Below, piece by piece: positions 24,003 through 36,290 of a stretch of 64,000 nucleotides of DNA; position 1 is the stretch's first letter; each line of letters opens with the position of its first letter. A program made the position numbers and the translations under genes. The notes under the pieces are model-generated. The model searched no databases and was not told the origin of the DNA. It was given only the letters and a program-made list of their open reading frames with translations. The stretch is from positions 88,145,285-88,209,284 of the forward strand of contig NC_079488.1 of the NCBI RefSeq assembly GCF_020520425.1, given 5' to 3'. This DNA comes from Spinacia oleracea. Lineage: Eukaryota; Streptophyta; Magnoliopsida; Caryophyllales; Amaranthaceae.

Positions 24003-25623
24003 TTAAGGTTGAGGGTGATGTGTTATAGATAAGAAACTAGGCTCAACTTTCCGAACAGATAAAATCCCCATCCCTTGTATCTGAATAACCTTTTCTTGTA
24101 TCATCTTCTTCTGTTTGGTATCATAAACATAGACCTTCTTTTGTTCTGGCTTCTTTTTGTCTGGCGCAAGAATGACAATGTTGCCATTGTCAAAAACTCG
24201 AATAATCTCAAAGGATGTTTGAATAGAAAAGCTAGGATCAGGTATCGTCATAAACTTAGTCCAAGGCTCTTTAACTTGATTATTGATGTTATTATGATTC
24301 ATCACCCATATATCGAAGACCTCAGATAACACGAATACCATACACAAGGAGTCATTTAAGACGCTCAAAACTGCGTCGCAAAATAAAGTTTTGTAGACCG
24401 ACCAAGGTGTAGGGATTAACTCAAACTCCTCCTTGTCCATGTCCAACTTTAGAATATTACTCATTTCATCTACAACCCAGTATGACGAACCCTTAAACAC
24501 CACCGGTTCTATACCACCTTCAAATATTTGGTTCTTGATGTACGTGCTGTAATTCGGCTTTCTGTTTCTTACCCATTGCGGTTTTGACCACTTGCTTTCG
24601 CTTACGGTGAAGCTCTCATAGTCGTCATCACAAAATCTCATCACCTTATACTTTCCTATGTTCGGAACATAATCAAATGCATACCTGTCACCGATTTCAT
24701 AAACGTACGTACATTAGGATTTACTAAAACACATATTTTTTACTTTGACTACATTATTACTAGTTTTCTATGCACGTCATGTGTGTTTGTAATTTAAAAA
24801 CGTACACGCGATAATATTTTATACTTCCTCCGATTGAGATGAATGTAGCAATATCCTACATGATTATGTTTTATGTTACATATAAATCACCAACAAAGTC
24901 AAAATATAATCAACCCAAGAACAGAACGACCTAGTTCGATAAGTCAATAAAAAAGGAACAAATTAAAAATAAAAATAAAAATAAAATTGTAATGAATAGA
25001 ATTTGGCAGTATACAAACCTGTTGGATTTGGAAGAGATGGATGGACGAGGAATACGGACATAACGGTGAGTGAGAGGATTAACAAGGGCAATGGACTCAC
25101 AAGTAGATAAAGTACCGCGATGATGACGAATGTGATATCCTAAGCTTACAAGAAGGCAACCGTTGCACGAACCCAATACTTTATAGTCCAAGTAAGGCGA
25201 TACAAATTTCTTTCTCATAACTTTACTAATAAAATCAGTGTTAAGTTGGGTCAATACAAAGTTACGATCACTATCAAACTCAATCAAAAACATATTCGCA
25301 TCTTGGTTATAAGCTACCAAACTGCATGGATGAACATTACTTGTATTATTATCGTAGCTTTTGAACAACTCAGGAAACCTTGGGTCCGAAATTATACTGT
25401 GAAACTCCTTATTTCGTAACGAAGATGGGATTTTCAGAATTTTGTACAGACTACTAGCTGAAAGCCTGCACACAATCTCTGTTAACAGAACTGTTGGAAG
25501 ATCCGTATAACTTTTTTGTTTATCAACCTTTTCAAACTTCGCGTTCTTCCTACGTCTAACAATTTCGGATGTCGATTTGTTTGTGGGTGCGATGCTTAAA
25601 CTAATTTGGGATATCGATGCCAT
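24003..25623 (-). CDS. F-box protein with F-box-associated domain
   Basis: Two exons on the minus strand (25623-25019 and 24684-24003) separated by a GT-AG intron of 334 bp give 428 residues. Residues 38-83 form a somewhat degenerate F-box (YTDLPTVLLTEIVCRLSASS ... DPRFPELF) without the usual tryptophan. The rest matches the F-box-associated interaction domain, including LVNPLTHRYVRIP, YAFDYVPNIGKYKVMRF just after the splice, and C-terminal beta-propeller-like repeats (VFDIWVMN, YVYDTKQKK). Such proteins are substrate receptors of SCF ubiquitin ligases; the target is unknown. A lysine/arginine-rich segment (RRRKNAK) precedes the F-box. The frame is intact. No other gene is close. Confidence 0.85.
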
Positions 25624-26063
25624 TTATTTGAACGATTTGTGATTGATCGATGAAACTCGTACATAATATTATTGTTTCCGCCCTTTAGAATCTATATTTA
25701 ATTATTTATAGCTTCAACAATACCTTTCCCAAACCAGGGCTGTATTAGGACTAAATATTTAAACGTAATAAGACTAGGTCCAATAGTATTAGGAAATCAA
25801 TTAATAATTTAAAACATTGCCAATTTTAAGGAAATTCCTACTTTTGGAAAGTCTACTTAAAATACAGCCGGCATATTGTACGTATTACATAATTTATACC
25901 TTGATTTTCCAAAATATTGACTAATATACTAATATATTTTCCAATATTAATATAATCATTTAACTAAATATTACCAAAAATCATAGCAAATTATTGTTTG
26001 TGGTATATATTATTTCTATAATCTATAATTTATTTTATTTTATTTACGGATGATTTTACAATA

Positions 26064-26806
26064 GCTACAATAAAATGGTAGCCATTATAATACGTTAAAT
26101 CTCAACCATTAAATAAAAGCAGACCAATCTAAACCATTGATTTTGTTGACTTTTAATTTAATAATAAACCATTTTATAATTTAAATAAATTTTACCATAA
26201 AAATAAATGAATTAAATTATTCCACTTTCATCAACGTTTTATTGAGAAGTTTCTTCTCGAAAAAAACACAAATATACAAAATTTATGAAACTCTTTGATT
26301 CTATTCTTCATTCCCATCTGTTCTTTATAATCAAATCGGGATTATGTGTATTGTTCAAGTCATCAAATCGTTAACGTTATCCATTTATAATCCTTCATCT
26401 AACACAATAAAAAAAAAATTACTCCATAATTAACCGTTCATCTAACCCAAATAAAAATATTCTCCATCAATAACCATTCATCTAAACACAAACACCATCC
26501 CATTCTTGATAATTAGTTTTTTAATGATGCACTATATTGGCAAAAACATCAACAAACAAATACTCCATTGGAGAACAAGACGTAGTTTTACTTTTTTATT
26601 ATTTTAATTTTCTTTTACATGAATACGGGGAAGTTATTAAGAGAGAAAATAAAAAAAATTCAATATGGAAAGATAATGAAAGGTTTTTTTGGGTAAAAAA
26701 TCATAAATTTTAATATGAAGTCAACATATTCAATGGCCAAGATAAGTCAACAATGATGAAGGGCTCATATTTAATGCATTGTGGTGGCTACCATTTTGTT
26801 GTAGCC
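26064..26806. mobile_element. Foldback/MITE-like element with 45-bp inverted ends
   Basis: The left end GCTACAATAAAATGGTAGCC and the right end, read backwards, GGCTACAACAAAATGGTAGC continue for about 45 bp of imperfect complementarity. The interior is AT-rich and non-coding. The duplication at the borders is unclear. Confidence 0.5.
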
Positions 26807-26873
26807 ACTCAAAAACCTTCCTTTATTTACACATAAACACTAAATAAAACAGAATAGAAAATAAAAAATAAAA

Positions 26874-28206
26874 GGAAAATTTGTAAAAAAATAATCCAAC
26901 TTTTGTCCTTTTCTTCTAAAAACAGTACCACACTACCACCTTTAAGTTAATCTAGAATAATCCAAACTTAGGGGTGCATCTTCCTAAAACAGTACTTTTT
27001 ACCCATCACCTTTGTAGCAGGTCATAAATTTTCTTTAAAGTTTAAACATGCCAATTGCCACTCTTTAATTGATTTATATTGATTTTATATTTACTTTAAT
27101 TTTTTTTAAAGCTCCCTCCTCCCTCCTTCCTTCACCTCGCCCAACATTCACACAGACCACCCCCCCGCCACCCCCACCACCATATGTCTCACCCTCCTCC
27201 CTCTATCAAAATTTTCTCTCTCCTCATACTCTTTCTCTCTTTATCTTCATGCTTCTCTCACCTATTTCCATTAAAAATGTTCGATCTCCGACGAGGATGG
27301 AGAGGACAAACAGTAAACTCGACGACGAAGGGAGGAGAGGAGAGCTCGGCGACGAAGGGAGGAGAGAAGAGAGACAGAACCACGGACGTGCGTGTGAAGG
27401 AGAACAAGGATACTGGAGGCTTTAGGGGAGACGGAATTGGCGGTGTCACATGGTAGCGGTGGAGGGCACTGAGAGAGAGGTTTAGGGGCCGGGAGACGGA
27501 GCTCGGCGACGAAGGGAGGAAGACGGAGCTTGGCTGCTATCGTAGAAATGGAGGAGAAAGATGTGTTTTATAAAAAAAAAAATTAAATTAAATAAAGTTA
27601 GACCAGTTAGTTAGTGACACATGTCACATTTACTTATACATCCGGTCACCAACAGGTTTACCAGGTTCAGCACGAAATCATAAATAAGCTCTACCAAGGA
27701 TTGCCAAACATTTGGTACTGAGTTTCCTCCTCCCTTTGCATTCACGCATGTGAAACGTGAGATACTCGCCCCCAAACCTGATTCGGAAACCCCAACTGAT
27801 TGGGCTCCTTTCAACTACAACTGATTCTGAGACTCAACCAGATGGTGATCCTCTCTATCTAATGAAAGGGGAGTCCGCTTTGAAATCGTCCGCCCTGCAC
27901 CCACCCCCCCAAAAGCTTCAACAGGAATCGCACAAGGGGAGACTCGCTAGCAGGGTATCTTGTTCAGCAAAGGTTTATAGAGGATGAGTAAGGGTGAGCG
28001 AGATAGCTTCACCATTATAGAGCACATCAATTCTATTAACTCTAACTCTCTCCTTCACAGAGGCAAAGAAGAATTGATGATTAGAATCCCCATGTACTGT
28101 TTTGGGAAGATACACCCTAACGCTTTGATTATTCTAAATTAACTCAAATGTGGTACTGTTTTTAGAAAAAACGGGCAAATGTTGGATTATTTTTTACAAA
28201 TTTTCC
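26874..28206. mobile_element. Mutator-like non-autonomous element (Pack-MULE candidate)
   Basis: The ends GGAAAATTTGTAAAAAAATA and, read backwards, GGAAAATTTGTAAAAAATAA continue as long inverted repeats (about 90 bp, including CTAAAAACAGTACCAC). The same 9-bp AAAATAAAA flanks both sides, the duplication size of Mutator elements, though the sequence is low-complexity. The interior (27110-28100) is far richer in GC than its surroundings, with Arg/Glu-rich or Pro-rich frames, and could be captured host sequence. No transposase. Confidence 0.7.
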
Positions 28207-28928
28207 AAAATAAAATAGAGTTTTTTAGGAAAAGTTTTTGGCGGAAAAAGTTTGCGCCATGAAGTGACACCTAGTATTCCGTGGGTGACATTTTATAAAA
28301 ACTAGAATGATGATCGAGTATCTTTTTGGTTCGAAATGATCTTTGTACAAAGATAAAGGATTTGTTTTCCCACTTAAACCAAATTTGGCACATTAGTAAA
28401 GATATAGTAGGAATTTCAAAGGAAGCACATCAAGTCAATCTATATCTATTATTCAATTAAAGTACGATAATTAGAACGGAGAAATTAAATGTATTTTGAT
28501 GTACACAGTCTCGTATTACGGAGGGGAATAGCAAAAATTTTGAAATTTGATCACACTATTAAATTATAATTGATCGCCAATATCTCTAACTTAAAAAGTT
28601 ATATATTATAAAAGAACTTGAGGGTGTTTGGTTAACAGAAGATTAGAGAAAAAAAGTTTTTTGAAGTGAATTAGAAGTTTTACTATTTCAAAAACCTAAT
28701 AGAAGTGTTTGATTAATTAAAAGAGGTTTGGAAGTGATATCTGGGAAAAAACTAATTTTGAGAAAGCTCGATATAAGAGTTTTTTACATAAGAGATTTGA
28801 AGAACTAGGTTTAAAATGACAAATTTGTCCTAATATTATTTAGTGTACGTACAACGTATCCTTATTAATTAGCCTGCAATATTTAATTTCATGTCATTGT
28901 CCTATGTTATTTATACATTAAACTACTA
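28207..28928. other. AT-rich intergenic stretch
   Basis: No gene was recognised. A GTGTTTGGTTAA...GTGTTTGATTAA motif pair near 28625 and 28705 hints at an old MITE end but has no partner. Confidence 0.3.
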
Positions 28929-29591
28929 CTCCCTCCATTCCTTTTTGTTGTTCCCATTTCCTTTTTTGGCGTTTCTTTTTGTTGTTCCCCTACTGAATCT
29001 TTACTATTTTTGGCCATAGTTTTTTTACCAATTTACCCTAAGATTCCCCACTATTTACCAAAAATACCCTAAGATTCTACCCTTTCCCACCCACTTTTAC
29101 CCCACCCACCTTATTTAATTATTTAACCTAACCCTACCCCCCCTCCCTTTATTACCCGTCCCTTTCTCATTCTGATTTCACTCTCTCACCTCTGATTTCT
29201 CTCTCTCTCATTCTGATTTCTCTCTCTCACCTCTTCGGATCTCTCTCTCTCTCTTATTTCACTCTCTCTCTCTCTTAAAATCCCTCCCCTGTTCTTGAGA
29301 AAACCCTAGGTTTTCCGCCTCTGATCTGGGTTTTCCTCTCCAAATCTCACAAATCTGAAACGTTTTCGCCGAAAAACTTTCATAAAAATTACTCGGATTC
29401 ATTTTCCGATCAGATCCCCTCTATTTTTGTCCCCTTTTTGGTCCCTAATCGTCGCTGATCTTTGTTTTTCTGGTACGTTATGGGTTCTTCTTTGTCTAGA
29501 ACTCGAGGTGATTCTGGGGTGGGAACTACTGGTCAAAGAATCCCCGATTCCAACTGTGATTGGGGATCCAAGTGCAACTGTCCCAATAACG

Positions 29592-30975
29592 TGAAGGAAA
29601 TAATGCCCTTGGTCCAAGTATGCATTCTATGTTAAGTCTAATAAATGCGGTTCAGTATTAATTAACAAGTTAATAATTCAGTGAGATCAAGTGAGCTGAA
29701 TGCCTAGCTAGAGGCCGCTTCAGTTCAAGTGGAATTAATGATATTAATCCACAGCTTACTCTTGACTGAACCCGTAGGGTCACACAAATAGTACGTAAAC
29801 GGATCAAGTATTTAATGGCATTAAATACTCCATCTATGAATATTCGGAACCGACGGATCTTGGTTTCAGTGGGAGCTAAGATCGTCACAGGCAAGAAATG
29901 AATACTCCGAAAACGATGATATTGCCGGAAACGGAAATATGGATCGTATCGGAAATATGAATATTATCCAAGTCGTAGATGTTGCCGGAAACGGAAACAT
30001 GGTACGTATCGGAAAATATTATTGGAAATGGAAATATTACCAGAATCGGAAATATTACCGGAAACGGAAATATTGTCAGAATCGGAAATATTGCCGGAAT
30101 CGGAAAATAATTCCGGAAACGGAAATATTAAATATTTGTTCGAAACGGAAATTAATTCCGGAATCGGAAATGTTAAATATTGTTCGTATCGGAAATAGAT
30201 TCCGGAAATGGAAATTTAATCGGAAGCGTATCGTACGAATTAGCATCGGACGAGGCTTGCCGGACGAAGGCCCAGCACGAAGCCGGGGCCATCGCCCAAC
30301 AAGCATGCGCGCCACAAGCCCAGCCAAGGCAGCGGCCAGGCCTACCGCAAGGCAGGCCCAGCGCGCGCCAAGGGCCACGGCTGCGTGGGCCGTGCTGCGC
30401 GGGCTGCTGCTCGCACGCACATGGGCAGCCCTTGTGGCTGCCGTGTGTGTGTGAGTTTGTGCTCATGCGTGATTCCTGAATCTACAAGAGTCAGTGTATG
30501 ATTAAATTTCTATTCCTAATTGGATAAATTAATTAAATAGAATTCATGTAGGATTCTAATTTCAATTAATTCGTATCCTACTAGGATTACAATTCCTTTT
30601 CCATAACTCTATAAATAAAGGCCTAGGGGTCATAATTTATACACAAGTTTCAAAGTATTCAAAAGTGAGTTTTTTGAGAGAAAATTAAAACACATCTTGC
30701 TCATAAAAGTGCCGAATTTTCTAGTACCTTAAGGGCGGTTCTAGTTGGTCAATCTTAAGGCGGATCCGGACGTGCTGTGGACTATCTACGGAGGGACGAC
30801 ATTTGGAGTCCTAAAAGACTTGTTCTTGTTCGGTTCGGGCGCAGCTAGGGAAGGCACGCAACAAAGAGTATGCATCTAAACTATGCTAAATGATTATGTG
30901 TAAATAATATGTTTCCTGGGTTAATGGTTGTTTCCGCATGATCTATGTAAATGTCATATGTATCATAACCTAACA
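29592..30975 (+). repeat. 5' LTR of the copia element
   Basis: The LTR runs from TGAAGGAAATAATGCCC to CATAACCTAACA. It contains the CGGAAATATT minisatellite (29912-30235), a GC-rich tract (30240-30470) and a TATA box at 30610. Compared with the 3' LTR I see two G/A differences (near 29909 and 30298). Confidence 0.93.
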
Positions 30976-31729
30976 GTGGTATCACGAGCCCCTTATTATT
31001 TTCATAATTTAAATTGCATGAACATGGTTAAATATTACAAATTTGCAAGAATTAAAAGGGGTGATTAATTTTCGTAATTGTTAATTAATTGCAAATTGCG
31101 TTTATTTAATTATATGTACGCAGTTTTTCGGCAGTTTCTTCATTACTCATCCGAATTGAGTGATTTTTGTGTCAATTCCGCATGTAAAAGGCATTCTAAA
31201 ATTTTGACAAAAATAGTATTTTTCTGCCGAACCCAGAATTCTCAAATTCGAAGCCTAGCTATGACTTTTCGAAGGTTTTAGTTTTTCGAATGCAAAATTT
31301 CGTAAATTTAAGATGTTAAATTAAATATTTGCGATTCCTGTTGATAAATCTTGAATTTTTGATTGACCTACTGCATATGTTTAACAAGTTTGAATGCCTA
31401 GTCTTGTTAATTATGCAATCTAATTTGTAATTATGATTAATTTGTTGAAAATTAGAATAATTTAGAATTAATTTGATTTTCATAATTAATTGTAATTTAA
31501 TTAGAAACCTATGATTAAAAACCACCATAAAAATTGTAAATTTACGATAAATTTTAAATTTCTATGACCTAGACTTGAATCCATATCAATCGGAAATCAA
31601 TTGGATAATAAATTTTCGATTTTTTCGCCCTAAAATTATGAAATTAATAATATTTATTAATTTGTCATTAATTTTAAATATAAATTTTAAATTTTTATGC
31701 GATTCGTTCAAATAACTTGCACGCACGAA

Positions 31730-32400
31730 GCAATGGACGCTTCGTGTTACCCTTAAGGGTGTTGTATAATGCGGGCATGCGACGACGAGCAAGGGAGCTC
31801 GTCGCCCGTGCGGCACGAATGCAATGAGCAAGGGCGTAGTGCACGAGCACAAGGCAGCAGCCCTGCCTTGTGTCGTGTGCCACGAGCAATAAACGAATGG
31901 GCATGGGCGAAGGGCGAGCCAAGGCAGTCGCGTGTGGGCAGCAAGCGAGCTGCGCCACAACGCGCGCTGCCTCGCACAAGTGCGCGCAGCCTCGCGCGCA
32001 GCGAGCGCAAGCTCGCGTGCCACGAGCGCTGCGCCCAGCACTGCTCGCGCGCGCAGCGCGCGATGTCGCTCGCCCAGCGAGCGATGTCGCGCACCAGCGA
32101 GCGATGGCTCGCGCCAGCGAGCGATGGCTCGCGCGCGCAGCGCGCGATGTCGCTCGCCCAGCGAGCGATGTCGCGCCCCAGCGAGCGATGGCTCGCGCGC
32201 ACAGCGAGCGAGCCAGCGCGCCCAGCGAGCGATCTCGCGCGCGCACTGCGAGCGATAGCTAGCGTGCGATGGGGCGCTGTGAGGAGGCTTGCGATGAGAC
32301 AGCAGCAGCTATGCGACGAGCGCATGGGCTGCGCGCACATGGCCAGCAATGGCTGTGTGCGTGCGGCCCATGGGCGTGCAACGCGTAGGGTGTTTGCGTT
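31730..32400. repeat. GC-rich simple-repeat island inside the copia element
   Basis: About 670 bp of GC-rich sequence interrupts an AT-rich region. It is dominated by the units GCGAGCGATGTCGCGC and AGCGAGCGATGGCTCGCG, repeated in direct and inverted order, with dense CpG. It generates overlapping Arg/Ala/Ser-rich frames on both strands that are not genes. Confidence 0.85.
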
Positions 32401-35400
32401 ACGATTAGATCGTTTTGAATGTTTAATTTGAAAATTTCAGTTCACGTAATTTTAATTAATTTTAAAATTTAATAATTTGAATTAATTTCTTGGATTTTAA
32501 TTTTGAATATTATAATTATAATAAATGGAATTTATTCTAATTATTTTACTAAAATTAAAATCATGAATTAATTTAAATGCGACTGAAATTAAATTAAATT
32601 TTGGATTCAATTATAAATTTATATGAGCTTTAAATTTTAATTAAATTTGTATGTTTCCGGTTAGACTAGAAATACAATTTTATGTTTAAAATTAGTAAAG
32701 CATATGAATTTATTGGTTTGAGTGGGAGCGCTTTTTAGTCATAAACTCTTGATTAGGTCTACAAATCCTTAAGGTTAAAACAACTCGATTAGAATTAATA
32801 AGGACTGAATAATTGGTAGATTATTGGTGACCTTGATTAATTGCTGCAAATGTTTACGTGATGCATAATGTGTTTTACTAACCAGCTATGTGGGCCATTC
32901 ATGATAATGAATGGGTGAATGGTATATATTGTATATGTACTGTTTTGCAGGTTATGAAGTGACTAGTATGGCCCAAATAGGATAGAAAATATGGTCTGCG
33001 TACCATTAATTTGAATGTAATTGGTCTAAAGTACCAAAGTTATTTTTCAATTCAAATATGGTCTGCGTACCATCAAATAGTTGTAATTAGTTATAGCTTA
33101 TCCTATTTGAAGAAAATGGTGCCTCCCACGGAGATTTTCAAGACGGACTTTGAAGTTAAAGCTTCAAGATGAAGTCGGGCCATACTAGATCACATTTATC
33201 TTATGCATGCTTTAAGTTATTTATTGCTTTAAATATGTCTTAATTATGCATAAGATTGTGGCTTGATTATGTTGCATGATTAAGGATTTTAGTTCACTTA
33301 AAATCTAACCAACATAGTAAGAGCCTTAAGTTCCAAACTTAAAAATTGAGTTAAAAGGTGCCATGCCAAAATATACACTTGCTTGGATATCCTTTACATC
33401 AATCTAGTAATAGTTTTCGCTCAGCGAGGTGTTACTTATTGGTCCTAAAGGGGCAAGGTACACAAATAATTGTGAGTACATGTTAGTTTTGGTGAAACTC
33501 AACGATATAAGTAAGGAGTCCTTTTATGTCGTGGCAAAATCGATAGGTTTACCTAACAAGTTCTTAGACGTACCTATCAACCAAGAGTAGTTTTTAGACT
33601 ATTAGCAAAAGGCTTTTGCTTACCTAAAATGTTTTAGAATTGAGTCGACAAACTGTGCTTAATTCTTCAATGGTTTTAGGGTCTTGGAATCATTTTATTC
33701 ACACCTGCCGGAACAATAAAATCGAATAAAATGCTAATAACTTGTTTGAATTGCATGGTTGCTTTAATTTCAAGTTATTATTCATGATAAATGTTTAGAC
33801 TTTGCATGCTTCAATGTATGTTTTAATTATTGTTTATAATTAAATATCTTGCACTGCAATAAATCCTTTTAGAAAGGTAACAGTAAATTTCCTCGATTGG
33901 TAGTGAATCCAAGAACGATTCACGGAAAAGAGAGAAAGTGAGCAATTTAAAATGTACGTTTCTTATATCGACTTTTATGGTTGTTTTCGAATATCAAAAT
34001 CGAATGGCAAACCAATTGGTGCTTGTGAATTCAAAATACACTGTAGTTTTGAGATCATAAAGCATTGAGCTTAAACGCTCAGCTTTACCAATGGTTAACA
34101 ACCTAATATCTTTGTCCATTTAATTCTCGAATGAGTCTAGTCCCTAGACATTCGAATAGATCGATACTTAGAGAACTTTAGAAGCTTCTGGTAAGATCAT
34201 CTAGTTGAAACTTAATATTCAACATAAATTAAATGTTAAGAACCTTGTTGGGGTGACATTGGACATGTCTAACAAGTATAAAAGTCAACACTAAAGAATT
34301 CAATTCTTAAGACTATAAGAAAGGGTACAAGAAATAGGAAACAAGGAACAAATGAAAGGAATTTACGATTCCGTTTCTACCTATAAATTTATGTTTAAAG
34401 AGAAGTGACCTAGCAATCAAACTTCCTTGGTATCATATACCGCTTGAGGTTCTTACTTCGGTAAAAACTCAAACAATGGAAGCTAGGATACACTAATGAC
34501 CTACAAGTGAGAAATGAAGCATGGCAATGCTACATTAGTTGTAGGGTCATCTAGTTTGTTTTAAGTCCTTTCAAAGGCTGGAACTAAATGGCTATAAATT
34601 TCTGCTTCAAACACAGAAAGACTCACATTCAAGAAAAACAAAAGCAATGTTTGTTTGTTTATTTGAATGAAATGGTCAATTACAGGTTGAGTCAATATGC
34701 TTGATTAAAACAAACAACTCTTTAAAGAACTTTACTAGGTTCAAATCAACTTCTTGATTTGAGTTCCACTAATCTTTGGCATTGTTGCTTAGACCATATC
34801 AACAAGTTAACATTCAAAAGCTCTATTTTGATGGACTTTTGAAAGTTGGTTGATTTCTAGATCAACTTAAGACAAGCTAGTCTTACTTGTTGAAAGTAAC
34901 AAAGAATATGAACTATTGTTAGAACGCCTAGACGATAGAGTTCAAAGCTAAAGAAAGGTTTTATGACTTTATTATTTCACATGGATTTGAGTGAATATAG
35001 GTTTATTTACTCAAATGTGATATAAGTTGAATCTGTTTGGCTAGTTCAAAGATTCAAAAGTATAAAATCCACTTGGCAAGAAATCATAAAGATCTAGGTT
35101 AGATCATGTTAATGATTACTTGAGACCAAATATGATCATCAATGATTGTGTGTTGTAATTTCACAATCTAGGTCCATAAGATATGGCATATCTTAGTTGG
35201 AATAATCGAAGTCAATTAGTACTTGATTCGATCAATGACGGATCATAAAGACTTTTCCTATAATTTCTAAAACAAAATGCTCAACTACCACCAAACTAAA
35301 CCAATTTCGTCAAAGCTATTGAAAAGTAATTTCAGAATATCTTTTCATAATATATCTAAAGAGTTCCTAAACTCAGTGGGAGCTTAGTGTTTGTTATTCA

Positions 35401-36079
35401 ACAAACTAAGGCCCAAGTATAGATATATGTCTCATTGTGATTTATTCAAATGAGACACAAGGGTATTGTTTCTACCACAAATTTTTGAGAACATAATGTT
35501 TGTTTGCTCGAAATAATGTCCTTTTGGAGATTCGTTTCCAAAATGACAAGTGGGAGAAAATAGACCTCGAAAGTCTTCGAGGCGAACAACAAACATAAAC
35601 GGACATTCCGGAGGCTTTTCGAAGTGCTTCAGAAAATCCGAACTTATTCTTTAAGGACTTTAGAAGTGGCTTTAAAGAATAGACATCTCTTAGAAGACTT
35701 TACAAGTGCTTCAAGGAGAACAGAATATTCAAAGGACTTTCAAGTGGCTATTGATATTCTATTGTTTGATGTTCTATACCCTAGTAGGCATAGAGTTCAA
35801 GTCACTGGAACTATGAGATTCTTCTATTAGATAGTGAAGAAACATGGAGTTCAGGTCATTGAAGCTATGCGATTCTTCCATTAGATAGTGAAGAAACCTA
35901 CAACTTGCAGTCAAACTATTATCATGTAGATTAATGAGTTTGTGACTTGTAAGAAAGCTATGACGAAACCTAGATTCCCTAAAATGGTTAGAGGCCATAT
36001 ATAGACTCAAATGTTTTAAATGGTTAGAGGCCATAAAACATACTCAATGTTTTGATGACAAAATTGAAATTTTGTTGAT

Positions 36080-36290
36080 TTGCAAGAATGGGTTCACATC
36101 TATTGGTTGCAAGTTTGTTTTAAGGATAAAAACCATCAAACAAGAATTGTGTTCACACACAAAGCTAGATTAGTTGCTAAAGGTTACAAGCAAATTCATG
36201 GCATGGATTGTGTTGAAACCTCATGCATAATCGTAATGCTCAAGTCTATAATTCAAGCAATGATTGCATATTGGTACATATAGCAATTGG
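36080..36290 (+). pseudogene. Copia reverse-transcriptase remnant
   Basis: The frame reads KARLVAKGYKQIHGMD-like sequence, the conserved N-terminal block of Ty1/copia reverse transcriptase, followed by a weak match to the next block (ETSCI...KSIIQAMIAYWYI). Frames on either side are closed by many stops and shifts. It cannot make an enzyme. Confidence 0.75.

Noticed and set aside
24820-24900. Second Stowaway MITE in the F-box intron flank
   Set aside because: Only one end-like motif (ACTTCCTCCGATTGAGAT) was found, with no partner within 500 bp.
31586-32431. Several overlapping Arg/Ala/Ser-rich frames (up to 220 codons)
   Set aside because: They arise from the GCGAGCGATG repeat island, which is open in most frames, inside a retroelement.
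35624-36034. Short frames in the copia internal region
   Set aside because: They show no match to copia domains other than the remnant at 36080-36290, and repeated GTGCTTCA/AGAACTTT sequence explains them.
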